Shown: piece after piece, positions 46,474 to 53,985 of the stretch
Position numbering within the stretch: position 1 is the first letter of the stretch
How the letters are laid out: each line of letters begins with the position of its first letter
DNA from: Ilumatobacteraceae bacterium
Lineage (GTDB): Bacteria; Actinomycetota; Acidimicrobiia; Acidimicrobiales; Ilumatobacteraceae
Direction: 5' to 3'
DNA: 64,000 nt
NCBI GenBank assembly: GCA_023263695.1
Contig: JALQUZ010000001.1
Span: 51,040 to 115,039 of the forward strand
Program-made: the position numbers and the translations under genes
Notes under the pieces: generated by a model
Told to the model about the DNA's origin: nothing
What the model saw: only the letters and a program-made list of their open reading frames with translations
Databases searched by the model: none

Positions 46474-46925
46474 TACTTACCTAAAGCTTCTAGCAATTTC
46501 GCAGGTGTGTCCTTTGGCGAAATCTTGTACCACGCCTTTTCGATGGTGCCACCTGCGCCAATCAGAAATGCCGATCGCTCGATACCCATGTATTCACGAC
46601 CATACATCGACTTCTTTTTCCACACTTTATAAGCCTTGGCGACCTTGTTATCCGAGTCAGAAAGCAAGGGAAAGCCGAGTTCATATTTTTCATCAAACTT
46701 CAATTGCTTTGCAGGTGAATCGGGACTGATACCAATGATTGCGGTTCGGCCAATTTGATCTGCAATGTCCCGCAATCCACACGATTGCTGCGTGCAACCA
46801 GGAGTGTCGGCCTTTGGATAGAAATACACCAGTACTTTGCGTTTTGCAAACTTCTGTAGTGAAAGTTTCTTGCCATTTTGATCGAGTAACTCAAATGCCG
46901 GAGCGACTGAACCTTCCTTCAACAT
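46473..46925 (-). CDS. bcp: Thiol peroxidase of the BCP/PrxQ type
   Basis: A 150-residue peroxiredoxin reducing hydroperoxides with thioredoxin. The peroxidatic Cys44 is in YPKADTPGC and a resolving Cys49 follows in the same helix (CTQQSC), the PrxQ pattern. The ATG has no SD, but TAAGTT lies 6 nt upstream and overlaps the trpA stop. Confidence 0.93.
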   Translation of the reverse strand: MLKEGSVAPAFELLDQNGKKLSLQKFAKRKVLVYFYPKADTPGCTQQSCGLRDIADQIGRTAIIGISPDSPAKQLKFDEKYELGFPLLSDSDNKVAKAYKVWKKKSMYGREYMGIERSAFLIGAGGTIEKAWYKISPKDTPAKLLEALGK

Positions 46926-46931
46926 AAAACG

Positions 46932-46937
46932 AACTTA
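46932..46937 (-). promoter_or_regulatory. -10 element (TAAGTT) overlapping the trpA stop codon
   Basis: TAAGTT ends 6 nt before the bcp ATG and begins with the TAA stop codon of trpA (46937-46935). It would allow bcp and fabZ to be expressed apart from trp genes. Confidence 0.45.
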
Positions 46938-47732
46938 CTTCAATCCGGTTGAGGCGTCGAGTGCCTGACGAACTTCGGCAATGTATACACCAACAGCATC
47001 GGCATCGTGTTCAATCAAACGACGCATGACCGAAGCACCCATAACCACTCCGTCCGCCACTACAGAAGCCTCGACGGCCTGCGCCGCGTTTGACACTCCA
47101 ACACCGATCAGCACTGGAACGTCGGTCAGTGCCTTCAATCGAGCAGCAAGCTTTGTGGCGGTGCTTGCCAATTCATCACGTTCACCAGTTACGCCAAGCA
47201 GACCCACCGCATACACGAAACCATTGCAACGCTGCAAAATTCTTGGAAGTCGTTCCTCGGGAGCAGTTGGTGCCGCCAACATAACGGTTTCGATTCCGGC
47301 CTTATCGGCTGCAATGCACCAGTCAGTTGCTTCCTCCAACGGAAGATCCGGAACAATTGCCGCACACACACCAGCCTCCGCCAAAGAACTGGAGAACCGC
47401 TCGTTTCCAGCCGAATGCACCGTGTTGTAGTAACACATCACCGCAAGAGGAATGTCGATATCAATCGTTCGCAATTCGTGCAAAATAGATATTGGCGTAG
47501 CACCACGCTCAAGTGCTTGTTCCGATGCAAGCTGAATCATCGGGCCGTCCATCACTGGATCGGAAAATGGAATACCAATTTCGATTGCATCTGCACCATT
47601 TGCAGCTGCTGCACGAACTGCGTCCGTCCAACCCAGATAGCCACCGGTGATGTAGGGAACCAACAGTTTTTGTCCAGCGTTCCGGCGTGACCGTAAATGG
47701 GTTTCGAGTTTTCCGGTGTGCAGCACTGACAT
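46935..47732 (-). CDS. trpA: Tryptophan synthase alpha subunit
   Basis: A 265-residue TIM barrel that cleaves indole-3-glycerol phosphate to indole and glyceraldehyde 3-phosphate. The catalytic Glu and Asp are in EIGIPFSDPVMDGP (about residues 47-60), and the phosphate-binding region GVGVSNA lies near 235. It starts 4 bp after trpB, forming the usual alpha-beta pair. Confidence 0.96.
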   Translation of the reverse strand: MSVLHTGKLETHLRSRRNAGQKLLVPYITGGYLGWTDAVRAAAANGADAIEIGIPFSDPVMDGPMIQLASEQALERGATPISILHELRTIDIDIPLAVMCYYNTVHSAGNERFSSSLAEAGVCAAIVPDLPLEEATDWCIAADKAGIETVMLAAPTAPEERLPRILQRCNGFVYAVGLLGVTGERDELASTATKLAARLKALTDVPVLIGVGVSNAAQAVEASVVADGVVMGASVMRRLIEHDADAVGVYIAEVRQALDASTGLK

Positions 47733-47735
47733 GGC

Positions 47736-48887
47736 CTAGCCCAAGATGTCCATCATTTGAGCAACGTCTTTATCTCCCCGGCCAGACAAATTCATCAGCA
47801 CTGTTTTGCCCTGCATCTTTGGTGCTTCACGCGCAATCCAGGCAACGACGTGCGCACATTCGAGGGCTGGAATAATTCCTTCCGTTTTTGCTAACAGTTG
47901 GAAACCTTCAATGACTTCCGCATCGGTGACGCTCGGGTATTCAGCTCGACCAATGGAAGCCAAATACGAATGCTCAGGACCAACACCTGGATAATCGAGT
48001 CCCGCGCTAATTGATTGAGCTTCTTGCACTTGGCCGTATTCATCTTGCATTAAATAGCTGCGCATTCCGTGAACAACTCCAGGAACACCGCGACCAACTG
48101 CCGCTCCACCAGCTGGTTCGACACCGATCAATCGCGCATGGGTATCGACAAAACCCGAGAAAATTCCAATTGCATTTGATCCGCCGCCAACACAAGCAGC
48201 AACAACATCAGGATCGGTGCCAAGCAATTCGCGACACTGCGCATGAGCCTCAGTTCCAATCACACTTTGAAATTGTCGAACCATATATGGATACGGATGT
48301 GGCCCCATGACTGAACCAATTGCGTAATACGTGTGTTCAACTGTTGCAACCCAGTCGCGCATTGCTTCATTCACAGCATCTTTCAAGGTGCGACTTCCCG
48401 ACTTTGCTGGCACAACTTCCGAACCAAGTAAACGCATTCTGAAAACATTCAAAGCTTGACGTTCTACATCGACTTCGCCCATGTACACCTTGCATTCAAG
48501 ACCAAGCAACGCAGCAGCTGTTGCTGAGGCAACACCATGTTGACCAGCGCCCGTCTCGGCAACAATGCGCTTCTTGCCCATGCGCTTTGCGAGAAGCGCT
48601 TGACCGAGAACGCTATTGATTTTGTGTGAACCAGTGTGATTCAAGTCTTCACGCTTCAGGATCAAGCGAATGCCAAGTTTGCGACCCAAGTTGTGACATT
48701 CCGTCAAAATGGAAGGCCGACCTGCATAGTCGCGCAGAAGATCGTTTAGCTCGGTTCTAAAGGCTTGGTCATTCCACGCTTCATTGAACGCTGCTTCAAG
48801 TTCTTGACATGCAGGTACGAGGGTTTCAGGGACATATCGCCCACCGAATTCACCGAAACGTCCATCGGCACCCGGCGTTGTCAGCAT
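47736..48887 (-). CDS. trpB: Tryptophan synthase beta subunit
   Basis: A 383-residue PLP enzyme joining indole and serine. [11 protein letters not shown] marks the N-terminus, the PLP lysine is in HTGSHKIN (about residue 83), [10 protein letters not shown] is the indole site, and GGGSNAIG binds PLP phosphate. ATG 48887 fits the family; the frame open to 48947 overlaps trpF. TACATT lies 6 nt before this ATG, pointing to an internal promoter. Confidence 0.96.
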   Translation of the reverse strand: MLTTPGADGRFGEFGGRYVPETLVPACQELEAAFNEAWNDQAFRTELNDLLRDYAGRPSILTECHNLGRKLGIRLILKREDLNHTGSHKINSVLGQALLAKRMGKKRIVAETGAGQHGVASATAAALLGLECKVYMGEVDVERQALNVFRMRLLGSEVVPAKSGSRTLKDAVNEAMRDWVATVEHTYYAIGSVMGPHPYPYMVRQFQSVIGTEAHAQCRELLGTDPDVVAACVGGGSNAIGIFSGFVDTHARLIGVEPAGGAAVGRGVPGVVHGMRSYLMQDEYGQVQEAQSISAGLDYPGVGPEHSYLASIGRAEYPSVTDAEVIEGFQLLAKTEGIIPALECAHVVAWIAREAPKMQGKTVLMNLSGRGDKDVAQMMDILG

Positions 48888-48893
48888 GCTTCT

Positions 48894-48899
48894 AATGTA
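48894..48899 (-). promoter_or_regulatory. -10 element (TACATT), internal promoter before trpB
   Basis: TACATT fits TANNNT and ends 6 nt before the trpB ATG, in a 34-bp gap after trpF. It would permit leaderless trpBA expression separate from trpCF. Confidence 0.45.
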
Positions 48900-48921
48900 C
48901 TTGCGAAGGCAGTGCGTCGGC

Positions 48922-49530
48922 CTAGCCGAGCACCGCATCTCGAGCATTTGTGATGAAGTGACGCAATTTCACTGCGTCCTTTTGACCAGGGGATTTTTCC
49001 ACGCCACTGCTCACGTCCACCCCCCAAGGTCGAACTTGCAAGATTCCCGCGCCAACATTTTCAGGAGTAAGCCCACCAGAAAGCATCAACCGAATATCTG
49101 TTGGAATATCTTGCAGTAATTCCCAGTCGTACGCAGTTCCAGATCCAGGATGCAAACCATCGACCAGAATTGCATCTGCAGCGAACGTATTGGCATGTGT
49201 TGCATCCTGCGATCCTGCTACTACGGCCTTAATCACAAAACGCACGTTGGTTGCAACCTCTGCAGTCATCGCCGTGGTTTCATGGCCATGTAACTGCGCA
49301 CCTTGTAGTCGGGCTTCGTTTACAATTTCAACAATTCGGGAAGGGGCCTCATTGCGGAATACTCCAACAGTCACCGTTTCCGGGGGTAGACGCTTAACAA
49401 TTTCACGCGCTAGCGCAGGAGAAATCTGACGAGGGCTTGGTGCAAACACAAAACCAAGTGCATCGGCACCGAGCGCAACCGCGAGTAGCGCATCTTGTTC
49501 ATTGGTAATTCCGCAAATCTTCACGAACAT
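48922..49530 (-). CDS. trpF: Phosphoribosylanthranilate isomerase
   Basis: A 202-residue TIM barrel for the Amadori rearrangement in tryptophan synthesis. KICGIT at the N-terminus carries the catalytic Cys, the Asp is in ILVDG (about residue 128), and the phosphate site is [10 protein letters not shown]. It starts 2 bp after trpC and precedes trpB. Confidence 0.95.
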   Translation of the reverse strand: MFVKICGITNEQDALLAVALGADALGFVFAPSPRQISPALAREIVKRLPPETVTVGVFRNEAPSRIVEIVNEARLQGAQLHGHETTAMTAEVATNVRFVIKAVVAGSQDATHANTFAADAILVDGLHPGSGTAYDWELLQDIPTDIRLMLSGGLTPENVGAGILQVRPWGVDVSSGVEKSPGQKDAVKLRHFITNARDAVLG

Positions 49531-49532
49531 GG

Positions 49533-50309
49533 CTAGTTCACCATCAATTCACGTACCGCAGTAGCAGGGTTATTTGCAGTGACAATGGACTCGCCCACCA
49601 AAACTGCGTCATACCCTGCGTCGCGCAGGCGACGGGCGTCATGAACATCGCGAACGCCAGATTCCGCTACGCGAACCACGGTTGGAGGAATCTGAGCGGC
49701 CATCCTTTCTGCGCGAGCATGATCAACTTCGAAGGTGATGAGATCACGTTGATTGACACCCACAATACTTGCACCAATATTGAGAGCTCGCTCCAATTCA
49801 TTTTCGTCGTGAGTTTCAACGAGAACATCGAGCCCGATGTGCGATGCTAAGTCGAAAAATCGTGCGAGCTCATCATCGCTTAGTGCTGCAGCGATCAGCA
49901 ATACACAGTCGGCTCCCATCAACCGAGCATCGACAATGTCAAATTCAGAGACCGTGAAATCTTTACGAATAACTGGGAGCGAGGTTTTGGCTCGCGCAAT
50001 TTGCAAATCTTCTACGGAGCCTCCGAAAAACATCTCATCGGTCAGCACCGACAAACAAGACGCGCCACCCTGTTCGTACAACTCAGCTATACCGGCGGCA
50101 TCAAGTCCATCGTGAAGAACACCTTTCGAAGGTGACTTGCGCTTGATCTCGGCAATGACGCAGAGATGATCTCGTGAGCCGCGAATTAACTGCTCACCAA
50201 ACCCACGAGTAGCCGGAAGAACACGCGACTGCTCAACAAGATCATCCAGATTTCTTTGCTCATACGAAGCAGATTCGCGATGGCTTTGGATGATCTTGTC
50301 GAGATACAA
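49533..50309 (-). CDS. trpC: Indole-3-glycerol-phosphate synthase
   Basis: A 258-residue TIM barrel closing the indole ring. Family motifs are IAEIKRKSPSKG (catalytic Lys, about residues 52-63), the CLSVLTDE strand, VIRKDF and the C-terminal AESGVRD and GESIV. The start is TTG 50309, three bases after the preceding stop, with AAGGGA upstream. trpE, trpG and trpD are not in the window. Confidence 0.95.
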   Translation of the reverse strand: MYLDKIIQSHRESASYEQRNLDDLVEQSRVLPATRGFGEQLIRGSRDHLCVIAEIKRKSPSKGVLHDGLDAAGIAELYEQGGASCLSVLTDEMFFGGSVEDLQIARAKTSLPVIRKDFTVSEFDIVDARLMGADCVLLIAAALSDDELARFFDLASHIGLDVLVETHDENELERALNIGASIVGVNQRDLITFEVDHARAERMAAQIPPTVVRVAESGVRDVHDARRLRDAGYDAVLVGESIVTANNPATAVRELMVN

Positions 50310-50312
50310 GGC

Positions 50313-50618
50313 TTAGAGTCCCTTGCCGCCAATCGGCGTAAGCAAGTTGAATTCAGGTGCACCATCGACAAATTCGCCAAGCGACTTGGAGAAAGCTTTG
50401 AATGCATCGCTACCCATATGCGCATTCATCGCTTCTTGGTTTGCGTACATCTCGTAGAACCACACCACATCAGCATCCAGCGCATCGTGGTGGAAAATGT
50501 AGGTCTGCGTCCCCGACTCGCCTTGTGCTGTTACTAGTCCTGGTTTTACCGCTTCGGTAAACGCATCTCTCTGACCAGCTTTGATTCTCAACTTCACTGC
50601 AACTGCTACTTTGCTCAT
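50313..50618 (-). CDS. Antibiotic-biosynthesis-monooxygenase-fold protein (YgiN-like)
   Basis: A 101-residue single ferredoxin-like (ABM) domain. The pattern KLRIKAGQRDAFTEAV, then WFYEMYANQEAMNAHMGSDAF, is that of quinol monooxygenase YgiN and related heme-free oxygenases, which act as dimers. No cofactor is needed by the family and the substrate is unknown. A strong SD (AGGAGG) precedes the ATG. It lies between glyS and trpC in the same direction. Confidence 0.82.
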   Translation of the reverse strand: MSKVAVAVKLRIKAGQRDAFTEAVKPGLVTAQGESGTQTYIFHHDALDADVVWFYEMYANQEAMNAHMGSDAFKAFSKSLGEFVDGAPEFNLLTPIGGKGL

Positions 50619-50629
50619 GATTCCTCCTG

Positions 50630-51937
50630 TTAGAACCCTAATTTTTCACTAAGAACTTGTTCGAGTTGATCGATTGACACTCGCTCTTGCTGGGTCGTAT
50701 CACGCTCGCGAATGGTGACTTGACCATCTTCAAGCGAGTCGAAATCAACGGTGATGCAATACGGAGTTCCGATTTCATCCTGACGGCGGTAACGACGACC
50801 AATTGCTTGGGTTTCGTCGTAATCGCAGTAATACCGCTTGCTAAGTTTCGAGAAAATGCTGTCGGCCAATGGTGTGAGCGTGTCTTTTTTCGACAACGGC
50901 AAAATGGCAACCTGATACGGAGCCAGGCGCGGATGTAGTCGCAACACCGTTCGTGGCTCATCGTTCACCACGTCTTCGTCGTATGCGGCGAGTAAGAACG
51001 CAGCCATAGTGCGGTTTGCTCCAGCTGCCGGTTCTACTACATAAGGAACATACCGCTCGTTCGTCGCCTGATCGAAATAGTCAAGTTTCTGCTTTGAAAA
51101 TTCAGCGTGGCGATTGAGATCAAAGTTCGTGCGCTGCGCTATTCCTTCAAGCTCACCCCAACCCCAAGGAAACTTGAATTCAATGTCGCTGGTGCCACTT
51201 GAATAATGCGACAATTCGTCGGCATCGTGCGCACGGAGTCGCAACATGTCAGCAGGAATTCCCAAATCGATGTACCACTGCATACGCGTTTCGCACCAGT
51301 ACTCATACCACTTGGCACTCTCGGCAGGTGGAACGAAAAATTCCATTTCCATCTGTTCGAATTCGCGAGTTCGGAAAATGAAGTTCCCAGGAGTGATCTC
51401 GTTGCGAAATGACTTGCCCACTTGCGCAATACCAAAAGGTGGTTTTTTGCGCGACGTTTGCAACACATTTGCAAAGTTCACAAACATTCCCTGCGCAGTT
51501 TCTGGACGCATATACACCGTTGCGCCTTCGCCCTCGACCGGTCCAGCATGTGTTTGGAACATCAGGTTGAATGCGCGAGCCTCGGTGAAGTTGCACCCCT
51601 TCATCTTCTGCGGGCAATCTCGAGCATCAAGTTGATCTTCTCGGAAGCGGCGGTTACAAACTGTGCAATCGACCAGTGGGTCACTGAAGTTAGACAAGTG
51701 ACCACTTGCCTCAAACACTTGAGGCGGTCCAAGAATGGCCGCATCAATGAGCACGACATCGTCTCGTTGCTGAACCATGCTGCGCACCCAGGCATCCTTC
51801 ACATTGCGCAACATCAACGAACCGAGTGGGCCGTAGTCGTATGAGGAGCGGAAACCACCGTAAATTTCGGCACTTGGATACACAAAGCCGCGACGCTTGC
51901 ATAGGTTAACTATTTGCTCTAAATCGCTCGCAGGCAT
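50630..51937 (-). CDS. glyS: Glycyl-tRNA synthetase, alpha2 type
   Basis: A 435-residue class-II synthetase charging tRNA-Gly as a homodimer. Motif 1 region YDYGPLG, a zinc-like insertion (CTVC and CPQKMKGC near residues 90-120), motif 2 FRNEITPGNFIFRTREFEQME and motif 3 GANRTMAAFL are present, then an anticodon-binding domain. TAGTGT lies 6 nt before the ATG, suggesting leaderless transcription. Confidence 0.95.
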   Translation of the reverse strand: MPASDLEQIVNLCKRRGFVYPSAEIYGGFRSSYDYGPLGSLMLRNVKDAWVRSMVQQRDDVVLIDAAILGPPQVFEASGHLSNFSDPLVDCTVCNRRFREDQLDARDCPQKMKGCNFTEARAFNLMFQTHAGPVEGEGATVYMRPETAQGMFVNFANVLQTSRKKPPFGIAQVGKSFRNEITPGNFIFRTREFEQMEMEFFVPPAESAKWYEYWCETRMQWYIDLGIPADMLRLRAHDADELSHYSSGTSDIEFKFPWGWGELEGIAQRTNFDLNRHAEFSKQKLDYFDQATNERYVPYVVEPAAGANRTMAAFLLAAYDEDVVNDEPRTVLRLHPRLAPYQVAILPLSKKDTLTPLADSIFSKLSKRYYCDYDETQAIGRRYRRQDEIGTPYCITVDFDSLEDGQVTIRERDTTQQERVSIDQLEQVLSEKLGF

Positions 51938-51943
51938 GAGTAC

Positions 51944-51949
51944 ACACTA
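51944..51949 (-). promoter_or_regulatory. -10 element (TAGTGT), leaderless glyS
   Basis: TAGTGT fits TANNNT and ends 6 nt before the glyS ATG, in the 20-bp gap after recO. No SD is present. Confidence 0.5.
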
Positions 51950-51957
51950 CAACCGGA

Positions 51958-52677
51958 CTAGTGACGAGGACTGAACATTGCGACGGACCGTAGCCGTCTT
52001 TCAATGTGATGCTCCATTGCCTGAGTTGCAAGTTGCTGTAACTCAAAACTTGCTGGTGACTCGGGTTGAGCCAATGCAACATTGAGTTGTCCACCCAGAA
52101 CCTGTTGCAATAAGTCAATGGCTGGTTGAGAAATGCTGATACCTGTTCGACAGGTCCGACACTGCACCCCACCTTGAAAAATGTCGAACGCTACAAGTTC
52201 TTGCGTCGAGCCACATGAAACGCACAATTGCACCTGTGGACTCACCCCCTCTGCCGCTAATAGCTTCCAGTAAAACGATGCGAGCATGACTGGCGATTCC
52301 TGCTCCATCAATGCGTTCAGCGCACCTTGCAACATGCGATACAAATGTGGGGACGGCTCTCGATCTTCTGCTATTTGATCAACGGCTTCGAGCATTGACA
52401 TCCCCTGCGTCAATTTGTCGAGGTTGTTATGCAATCGAGCAGAAGAATCAATCAATTCCACCTGCGACACCGTGTCTAATTCTCTTCCCTTATACAGCTG
52501 CACATCCACGTGACTCATGGGTTCGAGCCTTGCGCCGATTTTGGATTTGGTCTTTCGAATACCTTTGGCAACTGCACGAACTTTGCCATGACGTTCGGTC
52601 ATCAGCACAATGATGCGGTCAGACTCCGCAAGTTTGTAACTTCGCAGCACTATTCCTTTATCGCGATACAGCGTCAT
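51958..52677 (-). CDS. recO: DNA repair protein RecO
   Basis: A 239-residue recombination mediator: an N-terminal OB fold starting YRDKGIVLRSYKLAESDRI and a helical domain with zinc cysteines CVSC (about residue 155) and CRTC (about 178). RecO loads RecA onto SSB-covered DNA with RecR. Its start overlaps the stop of the UppS-like gene by 4 nt (ATGA). Confidence 0.94.
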   Translation of the reverse strand: MTLYRDKGIVLRSYKLAESDRIIVLMTERHGKVRAVAKGIRKTKSKIGARLEPMSHVDVQLYKGRELDTVSQVELIDSSARLHNNLDKLTQGMSMLEAVDQIAEDREPSPHLYRMLQGALNALMEQESPVMLASFYWKLLAAEGVSPQVQLCVSCGSTQELVAFDIFQGGVQCRTCRTGISISQPAIDLLQQVLGGQLNVALAQPESPASFELQQLATQAMEHHIERRLRSVAMFSPRH

Positions 52678-53264
52678 GAGTCCACGCCACCAAAGCGACG
52701 ATCTCTGCGCTGGAAATCGTTAATCGCCAACTCGATGTCTTCACTGTTGCAATGAGGCCATGGCGTATTGAGATACACCAACTCGCTATAGGCAAGTTCC
52801 CACACCAAAGATGGCGGCAGTTGCGTTGGGACTCCAAAGATCACCACAAGATCTGGCTCGCTAGATGCTGGATCCAAAATGGCACTTGCCAAACTCTTCT
52901 CGGTGATCTTTTCCGTCGACATGCCATTGACCGCGCGCACAAAACGTTGCTGACCATCTGCACGGACATCGATAACGACCGAAGTTTCTCCGCGAAGAAT
53001 AACCTTTTCGTTAATGAGTGTCCCATTACACGATTCGGAAATTTTGTTCATGAGTTCGCCGTCATCACTGGCAATGGAAATACCAGAATATGGATACACC
53101 GTTAACCACTGCGCTCCAACTTGTTCGATCGATGATCGCAAGGTTGCAACATACATAGACCATTCAAAAACGGACATGGCCTTCCATTGATCAAGAGTTC
53201 CCCCGACAACGAGCACATGTCTCAAAGAAGAACCGTCAGCCACACCACTATTGTCGCACGCCAT
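52674..53264 (-). CDS. Degenerate UppS paralogue; candidate NgBR-like subunit of a heteromeric cis-prenyltransferase
   Basis: A 196-residue cis-prenyltransferase homologue without a catalytic site of its own. Where UppS has HxxxIMDGNGRW this protein has HVLVVGGTLDQW (residues 16-27), so the catalytic Asp is gone. The diphosphate motif RTSGExRxSNF is replaced by IFGVPTQLPPS (142-152). Yet the C-terminal half is well conserved: LAYSEL with Glu161, WP, and the RxG tail RRFGG (189-193). Eukaryotic NgBR/Nus1 shows the same losses and retentions. I place the start at ATG 53264; the frame continuing to 53582 is antisense to uppS. It is coupled to recO and divergent from uppS with 28 bp between start codons. 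Confidence 0.8.
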   Translation of the reverse strand: MACDNSGVADGSSLRHVLVVGGTLDQWKAMSVFEWSMYVATLRSSIEQVGAQWLTVYPYSGISIASDDGELMNKISESCNGTLINEKVILRGETSVVIDVRADGQQRFVRAVNGMSTEKITEKSLASAILDPASSEPDLVVIFGVPTQLPPSLVWELAYSELVYLNTPWPHCNSEDIELAINDFQRRDRRFGGVDS

Positions 53265-53292
53265 CAGTGCCCGTTTCAGTAAGGTGTTCGGG

Positions 53293-53985
53293 ATGGAACC
53301 GGCGAATCCCGAATCACCAGTCCATATCGCATGCATCATGGACGGCAATGGGCGTTGGGCAAAACGTCGTGGCCTTCCCCGCACTGAAGGACACACAGCG
53401 GGTGAAAACAACCTGGCAGAGGTCGTACGTGTGTGCGCCACACGAAACGTCGGATGGCTAACAGTTTTCGGCTTCTCAACCGAGAATTGGGTTCGTCCGC
53501 CAGCGGAGGTGAAGCACATTCTTTCACTGCACAAACGCCTCTTCGGCCGTATCGAAGAGCTCAATGCCAATAATATTCGCATTCAGTGGATCGGAAGACC
53601 ATTTGATGAGCCAGGATCAAAAACTCCAGCATTTATTCAACGTGCTATTCAGCAAGCTATAGACGACACCGCACACAACACCGGCATGGTGCTGACTGTT
53701 GCCTTCGATTATGGAAGTCGGGCCGAGTTGCTTCGTGCTGCTCAACATGCACGTGCTCAGCAACACTCAGGGCTCGACATCACATCTCAGGAAATTACAA
53801 ACAACTTGTACTCGCCAGAACTACCACCCGTTGATGTAGTCGTCCGCACGTCTGGAGAATCGCGAATTTCCAATTTTCTCTTGTGGCAAATCATGGGATC
53901 AAAGGTGTACTTCACCGAACGCACTTGGCCTGACTTCGATGCACACGAAATTGATAACGCACTCAAGTTGGTCCATGCCAACTAA
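53293..53985 (+). CDS. uppS: Cis-prenyltransferase catalytic subunit (UppS family) lacking the RxG tail
   Basis: A 230-residue UppS-family enzyme, which adds isopentenyl units in cis to make undecaprenyl diphosphate (or another polyprenol) for cell-wall lipid carriers. Conserved: IMDGNGRW with catalytic Asp17, His34, FSTENW (61-66), and RTSGESRISNF with Arg185 and Arg191. Two expected features are missing. The position of the metal-linked Glu (E. coli Glu213) is Lys204 in GSKVYF. The chain stops at LVHAN without the terminal RRERRFGG-type motif. ATG 53293 has AAGG 8 nt upstream; TTG 53251 is unlikely. It overlaps the helicase gene by 11 bp. Confidence 0.92.
   Translation: MEPANPESPVHIACIMDGNGRWAKRRGLPRTEGHTAGENNLAEVVRVCATRNVGWLTVFGFSTENWVRPPAEVKHILSLHKRLFGRIEELNANNIRIQWIGRPFDEPGSKTPAFIQRAIQQAIDDTAHNTGMVLTVAFDYGSRAELLRAAQHARAQQHSGLDITSQEITNNLYSPELPPVDVVVRTSGESRISNFLLWQIMGSKVYFTERTWPDFDAHEIDNALKLVHAN

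Noticed and set aside
53265-53582. N-terminal extension of the UppS-like minus-strand gene
   Set aside because: This part of the open frame is antisense to the conserved start of uppS, contains no UppS similarity and is basic and low in order; the real protein starts near 53264.
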